From Desulfuromonadales bacterium (lineage in GTDB: Bacteria; Desulfobacterota; Desulfuromonadia; Geobacterales; Pseudopelobacteraceae), in contig JAATGX010000278.1 of NCBI GenBank assembly GCA_015688915.1, positions 1 through 5,498 of the forward strand: a DNA stretch of 5,498 nucleotides. The letters are read 5' to 3'. Below are positions 1 to 5,491 of this stretch, in pieces. The position numbers and the translations under genes are program-made. Within the stretch, counting starts at the first letter, position 1. Each line of letters starts with the position of its first letter. The notes under the pieces were generated by a model. The model was not told the origin of the DNA. It saw only the letters and a list, made by a program, of their open reading frames with translations, and did no database searches.

Positions 1-102
1 CAGTTCCATCCCGAATTCAAGTCCAAGCCGCTGGTTCCCCATCCCCTTTTCCGGGCCTTTGTCGGTGCCGCACTGGCCCACCGCAACCGTAACGCGAGGT
101 AA
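1..102 (+). CDS. pyrG: CTP synthase, C-terminal end (partial)
   Basis: Only the last 33 codons and the TAA stop (100-102) are in the window, reading in frame from base 1. The peptide begins QFHPEFKSKPLVPHPLF, which matches the end of the class I glutamine amidotransferase domain of CTP synthase. The His and Glu of HPEF (fragment residues 3 and 5) correspond to the His and Glu of the Cys-His-Glu triad that frees ammonia from glutamine. The full enzyme makes CTP from UTP, ATP and glutamine in the cytoplasm. The gene ends 3 bases before kdsA, and its final codons carry the kdsA ribosome binding site, so the two are probably co-transcribed and translationally linked. CTP is also needed to activate KDO as CMP-KDO, which makes the pairing sensible. 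The identification rests on a short but highly characteristic tail. Confidence 0.92.
   Translation, partial: QFHPEFKSKPLVPHPLFRAFVGAALAHRNRNAR
96..100 (+). promoter_or_regulatory. Ribosome binding site of kdsA, inside the end of pyrG
   Basis: GAGGT lies 5 bases before the kdsA ATG at 106 and overlaps the last pyrG codon and the first base of its stop. This fixes the kdsA start and suggests ribosomes finishing pyrG can reinitiate on kdsA. Confidence 0.75.
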
Positions 103-105
103 GCC

Positions 106-924
106 ATGACCCGTGAAATTGTCATCGGAGGGGTGAAGATCGGCGGCAACCGGCCGTTGGTGCTGATTGCCGGGCCGTGCGTCATCGAGTCCGAAGAGGC
201 GACGCTGCGCCATGCCGAGCGGCTGATGGCCATCTGCAACGGACTTTCCATTCCCCTGGTCTTCAAGGCGTCCTACGACAAGGCCAACCGCACCTCCATC
301 GGCTCGTTCCGCGGACCGGGCATGAAGGAGGGCTTGCGGATACTGGCCAAGGTCAAACAGTCGCTCGGTCTGCCGGTGTTGTCCGACATCCATTCCATCG
401 AACAAGTCGCACCCGCGGCCGAGGTGCTGGATGTGCTGCAGATCCCGGCTTTCCTCTGCCGCCAGACCGACCTGCTGGTGGCGGCCGCCAAAAGCGGGCG
501 GGTGATCAACGTCAAGAAGGGGCAGTTTCTGGCCCCCTGGGATATGAAGAACGTGGCCGGCAAACTTGCGGCATCGGGCAACGAGAATATCACCCTCACC
601 GAACGGGGCGTCTCATTCGGTTACAACAACCTTGTGGTGGACATGCGCAGTTTTCCGATCATGCGTTCCACCGGCTATCCGGTGGTCTTTGACGCCACCC
701 ACAGCGTACAGCTTCCGGGCGGCCAGGGCGAAAGCTCCGGCGGCCAGCGGGAGTTTGTGGAATATCTTTCCCGCGCGGCCGTAGCCACCGGGATCGACGG
801 CATCTTCATGGAGGTCCACGAAGACCCGGACCAGGCCCTGTGCGATGGTCCCAATTCCATTCCTCTCAGCGAGTTGCCGACATTGCTCAAGACCCTCAAG
901 GCGGTTGATGCCGCTGTGAGGTGA
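106..924 (+). CDS. kdsA: 3-deoxy-8-phosphooctulonate (KDO-8-P) synthase, metal-dependent type
   Basis: This cytoplasmic enzyme condenses PEP with D-arabinose 5-phosphate to give KDO 8-phosphate, the precursor of the KDO sugar in the lipopolysaccharide inner core. The 272-residue protein is the usual size and shows the family motifs in order: AGPCVIES (22-29), FKASYDKANRTSIGSFRGPG (53-72), IPAFLCRQTDLL (113-124), INVKKGQF (134-141), FDATHSVQLPGG (195-206), FMEVHEDP (234-241) and LCDGPNS (245-251). Cys25, His199, Glu236 and Asp247 sit at a constant offset of 14 from the metal ligands I recall for Aquifex aeolicus KdsA (Cys11, His185, Glu222, Asp233). The E. coli enzyme has Asn at the Cys position and needs no metal. 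The protein should therefore be of the metal-dependent class. The ATG at 106 has a GAGGT site 5 bases upstream. In Geobacter genomes I recall kdsD and kdsC following; here the transcript appears to end after kdsA. Confidence 0.97.
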   Translation: MTREIVIGGVKIGGNRPLVLIAGPCVIESEEATLRHAERLMAICNGLSIPLVFKASYDKANRTSIGSFRGPGMKEGLRILAKVKQSLGLPVLSDIHSIEQVAPAAEVLDVLQIPAFLCRQTDLLVAAAKSGRVINVKKGQFLAPWDMKNVAGKLAASGNENITLTERGVSFGYNNLVVDMRSFPIMRSTGYPVVFDATHSVQLPGGQGESSGGQREFVEYLSRAAVATGIDGIFMEVHEDPDQALCDGPNSIPLSELPTLLKTLKAVDAAVR

Positions 925-985
925 TTGCAGCTTTTCTTTGTGGTGCATATTGTGAGCAGTTGAGATAACCTGTTGATTCATAAAT

Positions 986-1021
986 GGGATATTACCGAAA
1001 GGTGGTATCCCGTTTGTTTTT
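986..1021 (+). terminator. Rho-independent terminator after kdsA
   Basis: An 11-bp stem (986-996 with 1001-1011, including two G-U pairs) is capped by a GAAA tetraloop (997-1000) and followed almost at once by a T-rich run, TTTGTTTTT (1013-1021). It starts about 60 bases after the kdsA stop and lies ahead of the ompW promoter region, so it should end the pyrG-kdsA transcript. Reading from the sequence only; no folding energy was computed. Confidence 0.87.
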
Positions 1022-1055
1022 GTAAAATTATTTTTGATTTGTCGGAATATATTTC

Positions 1056-1069
1056 TTGACGTAGGTCAA
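1056..1069. promoter_or_regulatory. FNR/CRP-family-like palindrome upstream of ompW
   Basis: TTGAC-GTAG-GTCAA is a perfect 5+5 inverted repeat with a 4-base spacer. It has the layout of FNR/DNR-type operators (FNR consensus TTGAT-N4-ATCAA). It lies in AT-rich DNA about 135 bases before the ompW start and downstream of the kdsA terminator, so its likely target is ompW. In E. coli, ompW is, as I recall, under FNR control, which makes the position suggestive. The TTGACG part could instead be a -35 element, but no good -10 follows at 16-18 bases. Which regulator binds is unknown. Confidence 0.4.
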
Positions 1070-1127
1070 ATTTTCAGCAATAAGAGACCAAGCAACTCGT
1101 TTATATCCCGGATAAAGTCTATCTATT

Positions 1128-1155
1128 TTGACCTGTTTTCAACGGCATTCATATT
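1128..1155 (+). promoter_or_regulatory. Possible sigma-70 promoter of ompW
   Basis: TTGACC (1128-1133) matches five of six -35 bases. Sixteen bases later CATATT (1150-1155) matches four of six -10 bases. Transcription would then begin near 1162, giving a leader of roughly 40 bases. A weaker alternative -10 is GATAAA at 1111-1116, which would put the FNR-like palindrome about 61 bases upstream of its start point. The call is by eye and the -10 is poor. Confidence 0.3.
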
Positions 1156-1173
1156 TGAGAGGCATCTCTCAAA
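1154..1173. repeat. Perfect 8-bp inverted repeat in the ompW leader
   Basis: TTTGAGAG (1154-1161) and CTCTCAAA (1166-1173) are exact inverse complements around the spacer GCAT. No T run follows, so it is not a terminator. It overlaps or immediately follows the proposed -10 and start point, and ends about 20 bases before the ompW Shine-Dalgarno sequence. It could be a repressor operator or a 5' stem-loop in the mRNA; the sequence does not decide between them. Confidence 0.5.
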
Positions 1174-1203
1174 AATTCAATTGTCTGGGGAGAGGAGTCG
1201 AAG

Positions 1204-1809
1204 ATGAAAAGAATGTATTGGTGTTGTGCGGCGCTGGTTTTGTCTCTTGGTTTGGCTGCCATGGTTCACGCTGAGGACGATTACAAGAAATTCGGGGTTC
1301 GCATCAGGGCGATTTACGTCATGCCTGCTGAATCGTTCGATAACAAGCTCAGCGCGGCAAATGCCAAAGTCAGTGACGACGTCATTCCCGAACTTGACTT
1401 GGAATACTTCTTCCTGAAGAAGTTGTCCACGGAACTGATAGCCGGGGTCACCAGGAACGACATCAAGATCAATGGCTCATTCGCGGGTTCCACGTGGCTG
1501 CTTCCTCCCACACTGACGGTGAAATACCACCCTCTGGCCGGTGATCTGGTCAGCCCGTACGTCGGTTTTGGTTTGAACGTCACCTTCCCTTTCAACTCCA
1601 GACTGAATGGCGACAAGAGCTTCAGCATCGACAACAGCGTCGGTTGGGCCGCCCAGGCCGGCACCGATATCAGGATCAAGGACAACCTCTATTTCAACAT
1701 TGACTACAAATATATCAATGCCGATACCAAGGTCAAAATCGGCGGCGACAAATATAACCTCGACCTCAATCCTCATCTCTTCGGCATTGGGGTGGGTTAC
1801 CGCTTCTAA
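1204..1809 (+). CDS. ompW: OmpW family outer-membrane beta-barrel protein
   Basis: The 201-residue protein starts with a clear Sec signal peptide: basic MKR, a hydrophobic stretch to about residue 19, and a likely cut after VHA at residue 23. The mature part has the alternating pattern of a small eight-stranded barrel. It carries OmpW hallmarks: LPPTLTVKYHP (100-110), SPYVGFGLNVTF (117-128), a D-S-G-A-Q-G-D strand pattern near 143-155, and a C-terminal NPHLFGIGVGYRF ending in the terminal Phe read by the BAM assembly machinery. OmpW proteins form narrow hydrophobic channels in the outer membrane; the natural substrate here is unknown. The ATG at 1204 has an AGAGGAG site (1191-1197) 6 bases upstream and is preferred over the second Met at codon 4. 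Terminators on both sides suggest a single-gene unit. Family assignment is firm; the ompW symbol is by family, not proven orthology. Confidence 0.9.
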   Translation: MKRMYWCCAALVLSLGLAAMVHAEDDYKKFGVRIRAIYVMPAESFDNKLSAANAKVSDDVIPELDLEYFFLKKLSTELIAGVTRNDIKINGSFAGSTWLLPPTLTVKYHPLAGDLVSPYVGFGLNVTFPFNSRLNGDKSFSIDNSVGWAAQAGTDIRIKDNLYFNIDYKYINADTKVKIGGDKYNLDLNPHLFGIGVGYRF

Positions 1810-1831
1810 TTGTCTGGTTTGACGTTGTTCG

Positions 1832-1874
1832 CAAGAAAAGGCGGGGGAGTTTCCCTCGCCTTTTCTTGTTTTTT
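1832..1874 (+). terminator. Strong rho-independent terminator after ompW
   Basis: A 12-bp perfect stem (1832-1843 with 1857-1868) continues inward through four more pairs, GGGG (1844-1847) with CCCT (1853-1856), one of them G-U. The loop is 5 bases (1848-1852), and the stem is followed directly by six T (1869-1874). It lies 22 bases after the ompW stop and should insulate ompW from the aconitase unit. It is the clearest terminator in the window. Confidence 0.95.
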
Positions 1875-2041
1875 GCCCGTAACTGAGATATGTATTTCAC
1901 TTGGCATAAAGCACTGCCTGGTGACGCTGGGGCCTGGCCGGTTCGTGCTTGACCGATTATGTACGGGAGGGTTGTACGTTACGAGGCAGAACTTCATGAC
2001 GAAGAATGAAGTCGCAACGAAGAAACTATCTCGAATTGCGG

Positions 2042-2047
2042 TATACT
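2042..2047 (+). promoter_or_regulatory. Possible -10 element of the aconitase-pyk unit
   Basis: TATACT matches five of six bases of the sigma-70 -10 consensus and would start transcription near 2054, just before the Shine-Dalgarno sequence at 2061. No convincing -35 lies 16-18 bases upstream (the region reads as A-rich GAAGAA), so the promoter may need an activator or may lie elsewhere in 1875-2041. Low-confidence call by eye. Confidence 0.33.
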
Positions 2048-2060
2048 GAGAGCAAATTAA

Positions 2061-2069
2061 AAGGAGGTG
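2061..2069 (+). promoter_or_regulatory. Near-perfect ribosome binding site deciding the aconitase start
   Basis: AAGGAGGTG is almost the full complement of the 16S rRNA 3' end and sits 6 bases before the ATG at 2076. An in-frame GTG at 2067 overlaps the site itself and so cannot be the start it serves; the protein begins MPKSLATKIL. Confidence 0.9.
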
Positions 2070-2075
2070 TCGAAC

Positions 2076-4010
2076 ATGCCCAAAAGCCTTGCCACCAAGA
2101 TCCTGGAAGCCCATCTCATCGAGGGCGAGCTTGTTCCCGGAAAAGAAATCGCGATCAAGATCGACCACACCCTGCTGCAGGACGCCACCGGTACCATGGC
2201 CATGCTGGAGTTCATCGCCATGGGTATCCCCCGGGTCAAGGTGGACTTGGCGGCCCAGTACATCGACCACAACCTGCTGCAAACCGATTACAAGAATGCC
2301 GACGACCATGCCTTTCTGACCAGTGCGGCCATGAAATTCGGCGTGCACCTGTCCAAGCCGGGTAATGGTGTTTCCCACCAAGTGCATCTGGAGCGCTTCG
2401 GCGTGCCGGGCAAGATCCTGCTGGGGGCGGATTCCCATACCCCCACGGCGGCCGGGCTCTCCATGATCGCCATCGGCGCCGGGGGGCTGGATGTGTCCCT
2501 GGCCATGGCCGGGCACCCCTTCTATCTTCCGTGCCCCAAGGTCATGGGGGTCAAGCTGGTGGGCAAGCTGCCGGACTGGGTTTCAGGCAAGGATGTCATT
2601 CTTGAAATGTTACGCCGCCACACGGTCAAGGGGGTCGTCGGCAAGATCATCGAATATTTCGGGCCCGGCGTGACGACCCTGTCGGCCACGGACCGGGCAA
2701 CCATCGGCAACATGGGGGCGGAACTGGGCGCCACCTCCTCCCTGTTCCCTTCGGATGAGCGGACCCGGGAATTTCTCGTGTCCCAGGGGAGGGGCGCGGC
2801 GTGGCAGGCCCTGGCCGCCGACGAAGGGGCGACCTACGACGAGTATGACGAGATCGACCTCTCGACCTTGGAGCCGCTGATCGCCTGTCCCTCGTCACCG
2901 GACAATGTGGTGAGGGTGGCGGAGGTGGAAGGGGTCAAGGTTGATCAGGTGCTGGTGGGCAGTTCGGTCAACTCCTCGTTCCGTGACCTGATGACGGTCT
3001 GCCGCATCCTGGAGGGGCAGCGCATAGCCCAGCAGCTTGCGTTCCACATCAATCCGGGCAGCCGTCAGGCGCTGGAAAACGTGGCCGATCAGGGCGGGAT
3101 CGTCTCCCTGCTCATGGCCGGCGCCACCATCCACCAGTCCGGTTGCCTGGGATGCATCGGCATGGGACAGGCGCCGGGCACCAACCAGGTTTCGCTCCGC
3201 ACCTTTCCGCGCAACTTCCCCGGCCGAAGCGGCACGAAAGGGGACAAGGTCTATCTCTGCTCGCCCGAGACCGCCGCTGCGGCGGGTATTTTCGGGGTGA
3301 TCACCGACCCGCGCAAGCTGGGTGCAATCAAGGCGTATCCCGCGGTGCAGAACCCGGCAAAGTACCTGGTGGACGACTCCAGCATCATCTTTCCGCTGGA
3401 AGATACCACCAAGGTAGAGATCGTAACCGGTCCGAACATCGTACCCTTCCCGGAATTCGAGGCGTTGCCCGACACGTTGCAGGCCACGGTGGTTCTCAAG
3501 GTGGGGGATAACATCACAACTGACCACATCATGCCGGCCGGCAACGAGGTGCTGCCACTGCGCAGCAACATTCCGGCCATAAGCGAGCATGTCTTCCAAC
3601 AGGTGGATGCCGATTTTCCGGCCAGGGCAAAGGCTGCGGGCAACGGAATTGTCGTTGGCGGCGAGAACTACGGCCAGGGCTCATCCCGGGAACATGCCGC
3701 CATCGCCCCGCGCTACCTGGGTATCCGCGCCAAGATCACCAAAGGCTTCGCCCGCATCCATAAGGCCAACCTGGTGAACTTCGGCATCCTGCCGCTCATA
3801 TTCAAGACCCCGGCCGACTATGACCTCATCAAACAGGGGGACACGATCTCAATCCCCCATATACGCCGGCTGGTGGAGGAGGGCGCAACTGAAGTCCCGG
3901 TCAGTGTCAACGGGAAAGAGATCATCGCGCTGCTGGACGTCTCGGAGCGTCAGCGCCGGGAACTGCTGGCGGGCGGTACGCTCAATTTCGTCAAACATAA
4001 TCATTCGTAA
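2076..4010 (+). CDS. acnA: Aconitate hydratase, short (Aquifex) type
   Basis: This citric-acid-cycle enzyme interconverts citrate and isocitrate through cis-aconitate. At 644 residues it is shorter than E. coli AcnA or AcnB (near 870-890) and fits the compact Aquifex-type family. Motifs in order: QDATGTMAMLEF (35-46), IDHNLL with Asp64-His65 (63-68), GVSHQ (98-102), GADSHTPTAAG (117-127), GCLGCIGMGQAP (356-367), FPRNFPGR with Arg379 and Arg384 (377-384), TTDHIMPAGN (481-490), and swivel-domain NYGQGSSREHAA with Ser536, Ser537 and Arg538 (531-542). These match the known aconitase active-site groups. Cys357 and Cys360 would hold the [4Fe-4S] cluster, but the usual first ligand in the GSCTNSS motif is Ser297 here (GSSVNSS, 295-301). 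The start is set by the strong ribosome site at 2061. It is probably co-transcribed with pyk, 10 bases downstream. An isopropylmalate or homoaconitate dehydratase role is less likely. The symbol acnA follows common usage and is uncertain. Confidence 0.92.
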   Translation: MPKSLATKILEAHLIEGELVPGKEIAIKIDHTLLQDATGTMAMLEFIAMGIPRVKVDLAAQYIDHNLLQTDYKNADDHAFLTSAAMKFGVHLSKPGNGVSHQVHLERFGVPGKILLGADSHTPTAAGLSMIAIGAGGLDVSLAMAGHPFYLPCPKVMGVKLVGKLPDWVSGKDVILEMLRRHTVKGVVGKIIEYFGPGVTTLSATDRATIGNMGAELGATSSLFPSDERTREFLVSQGRGAAWQALAADEGATYDEYDEIDLSTLEPLIACPSSPDNVVRVAEVEGVKVDQVLVGSSVNSSFRDLMTVCRILEGQRIAQQLAFHINPGSRQALENVADQGGIVSLLMAGATIHQSGCLGCIGMGQAPGTNQVSLRTFPRNFPGRSGTKGDKVYLCSPETAAAAGIFGVITDPRKLGAIKAYPAVQNPAKYLVDDSSIIFPLEDTTKVEIVTGPNIVPFPEFEALPDTLQATVVLKVGDNITTDHIMPAGNEVLPLRSNIPAISEHVFQQVDADFPARAKAAGNGIVVGGENYGQGSSREHAAIAPRYLGIRAKITKGFARIHKANLVNFGILPLIFKTPADYDLIKQGDTISIPHIRRLVEEGATEVPVSVNGKEIIALLDVSERQRRELLAGGTLNFVKHNHS

Positions 4011-4015
4011 GGGAG
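4009..4015 (+). promoter_or_regulatory. Ribosome binding site of pyk, overlapping the aconitase stop
   Basis: AAGGGAG begins inside the aconitase TAA stop (4008-4010) and ends 5 bases before the pyk ATG at 4021. It supports this start over an upstream extension in the same frame, which stays open back to 3820 but would lie wholly inside aconitase. Confidence 0.75.
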
Positions 4016-4020
4016 TTTGC

Positions 4021-5460
4021 ATGCCAAGATCAACCCGCAAGACCAAAATTGTGGCAACCGTAGGCCCGGTGAGTTCGTCGCCGAAAATGATCCGGAAGTT
4101 GATGAATGCCGGTGTTGACATATTCCGGCTGAATTTTTCCCATGGAGAAAACGCTCAGAAGCTGGAGTTGATCCACACTATCCGGCAGATGTCGGATACG
4201 TTGGGCCGCCAGGCCGGTATTCTCGCGGATCTTCAGGGGCCGAAGATCAGGACCGGTAAAATGGCGGGCGAGGGGATGATGCTTGTCAAGGGGCAAGAGG
4301 TTGTCATTACCACCGACGACGTGCTGGGCAGCGCTGGCATCATTCCGACGATTTACCGCTCTTTGCCCCACGATGTCCAACCCGGTTCGAGAATTCTGCT
4401 GGATGACGGGTTATTGGAGTTGAAAGTCGTCGCCCTCGAAGGGGAGCGCGTGCGCTGCCTGGTTGTTACGGGCGGTCTGCTTAAAAATAACAAGGGAATC
4501 AATCTCCCGGGAGTGAATGTTTCGGCACCCTGTCTGACCGAAAAGGATTTGATCGATCTCGATTTTGCGCTCGAAGCCGACGTCGATTTTATTGCGCTTT
4601 CTTTTGTACGCACCGCTGAGGATATAGAAGAAATTAAAAGTCTTATTGCAGCTAAAGGAAAAGATACTCCGGTTGTAGCCAAAATCGAGAAACCCGAGGC
4701 GTTGCGTAATTTCAAGAAGATCCTGGAAGTTACTGACGCGGTTATGGTGGCGCGCGGCGACCTGGGAGTCGAGATTGAGCCGGAAAAAGTACCTATTTAT
4801 CAGAAAAAGATCATTCAAGCTTGTAACAGGGCCGGCAAGCCGGTCATAACCGCAACCCAGATGCTGGACTCCATGATTCGCAACCCTCGTCCAACCAGGG
4901 CCGAAACGTCCGACGTAGCCAATGCGATTATCGACGGCACTGACGCTATCATGCTCTCCGCCGAAACGGCATCAGGCGATTTCCCCATAGAGTCGGTAGA
5001 AACGATGGACCGCATTGCCAAGGATGTGGAGAATGCGGACTTGCCTGTTGTCGATGGCAAGTTCGGTGCATCGACGACAACGGCCCAGGCGGTTGCCGAA
5101 TCATCCTGCCGGACCGCTGCTACGATAAAAGCAAAGGCGATCGTGGTGTTTACCCGATCCGGCGGCACCGCTGCCCTGATATCGGCGTTTCGTCCCTCTA
5201 CCCAGATCATCGCATTCACTGCCTCTCCGGAGATCCATCGCAGGTTGTCGATCTACTGGGGCGTGTTTTGTACCAGCGTTGGGATCATGGAAAACACCGA
5301 TCAACAGATTCATGAAGTGGAGAAGAAGCTATTGGCCTCGGGCTTTCATAACGGGGACCATGTTGTAATCACCATGGGTATTCCCATTGAAACACGCGGC
5401 TCGACAAATCTCATGAAGGTACACAAGCTCGGAACTCATGGATTTTATGAAATATTTTAG
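4021..5460 (+). CDS. pyk: Pyruvate kinase
   Basis: The enzyme transfers phosphate from PEP to ADP, giving pyruvate and ATP, the last step of glycolysis, in the cytoplasm. The 479-residue length is normal for bacteria. Visible motifs: KIVATVGP (9-16), IFRLNFSHG with Arg36 (34-42), ADLQGPKIRTG (69-79), LLDDGLLEL (126-134), KGINLPGV (158-165), VAKIEKPEAL with catalytic Lys221 and metal ligand Glu223 (219-228), VARGDLGVEIE with Asp247 (243-253), and TATQMLDSMIRNPRPTRAETSDVANAI (277-303). The B domain lies roughly at 80-170. The C-terminal domain has TRSGGTA (378-384), equivalent to the effector-phosphate loop of allosteric enzymes. Lys75 in LQGPKIR replaces the Glu that marks K+-dependent enzymes, so it is predicted K+-independent, as I recall for E. 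coli PykA. It follows aconitase by 10 bases, so an operon is likely. Part of the middle of the gene uses unusually AT-rich codons. Confidence 0.97.
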   Translation: MPRSTRKTKIVATVGPVSSSPKMIRKLMNAGVDIFRLNFSHGENAQKLELIHTIRQMSDTLGRQAGILADLQGPKIRTGKMAGEGMMLVKGQEVVITTDDVLGSAGIIPTIYRSLPHDVQPGSRILLDDGLLELKVVALEGERVRCLVVTGGLLKNNKGINLPGVNVSAPCLTEKDLIDLDFALEADVDFIALSFVRTAEDIEEIKSLIAAKGKDTPVVAKIEKPEALRNFKKILEVTDAVMVARGDLGVEIEPEKVPIYQKKIIQACNRAGKPVITATQMLDSMIRNPRPTRAETSDVANAIIDGTDAIMLSAETASGDFPIESVETMDRIAKDVENADLPVVDGKFGASTTTAQAVAESSCRTAATIKAKAIVVFTRSGGTAALISAFRPSTQIIAFTASPEIHRRLSIYWGVFCTSVGIMENTDQQIHEVEKKLLASGFHNGDHVVITMGIPIETRGSTNLMKVHKLGTHGFYEIF

Positions 5461-5472
5461 TGTGGTTGCCAA

Positions 5473-5491
5473 ACCGTCATGCGCATGCGGT
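5473..5491 (+). other. Short hairpin after pyk, possible start of a terminator
   Basis: ACCG (5473-5476) and CAT (5478-5480) can pair with ATG (5485-5487) and CGGT (5488-5491) around a GCGC loop, with one bulged T at 5477. It begins 13 bases after the pyk stop, a usual place for a terminator. The bases after it are CAGAAAA, not a T run, and the window ends at 5498, so termination cannot be judged. Confidence 0.25.

Noticed and set aside
1128..1142. TTGA...TCAA as a second FNR-type site upstream of ompW
   Set aside because: The half-sites are separated by 7 bases, not the 6 expected between TTGA and TCAA in FNR sites; it is better explained as a -35 element.
1901..1917. Sigma-54-like promoter TTGGCAT...TGC upstream of aconitase
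   Set aside because: The GG and GC elements are separated by 11 bases; sigma-54 requires 10 with little tolerance.
1810..2049. Small + strand reading frame of 79 codons between ompW and aconitase
   Set aside because: It runs straight through the strong terminator hairpin, has no ribosome binding site and resembles no protein family I know.
2067..2069. GTG as the aconitase start
   Set aside because: It overlaps the Shine-Dalgarno sequence itself; ATG 2076 has ideal spacing and begins the conserved sequence.
1806..2516. Minus-strand open frame of 236 codons over the aconitase leader and 5' end
   Set aside because: It spans the terminator and the aconitase start, has low-complexity composition and no family motifs.
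2895..3599. Minus-strand open frame of 234 codons across aconitase
   Set aside because: It is fully antisense to a well-supported gene in GC-rich DNA, where such shadow frames are common, and its peptide shows no recognisable domain.
3820..4020. Upstream in-frame extension of pyruvate kinase by 67 codons
   Set aside because: The extension lies wholly inside aconitase in another frame. The conserved pyruvate kinase N-terminus and ribosome site both point to ATG 4021.
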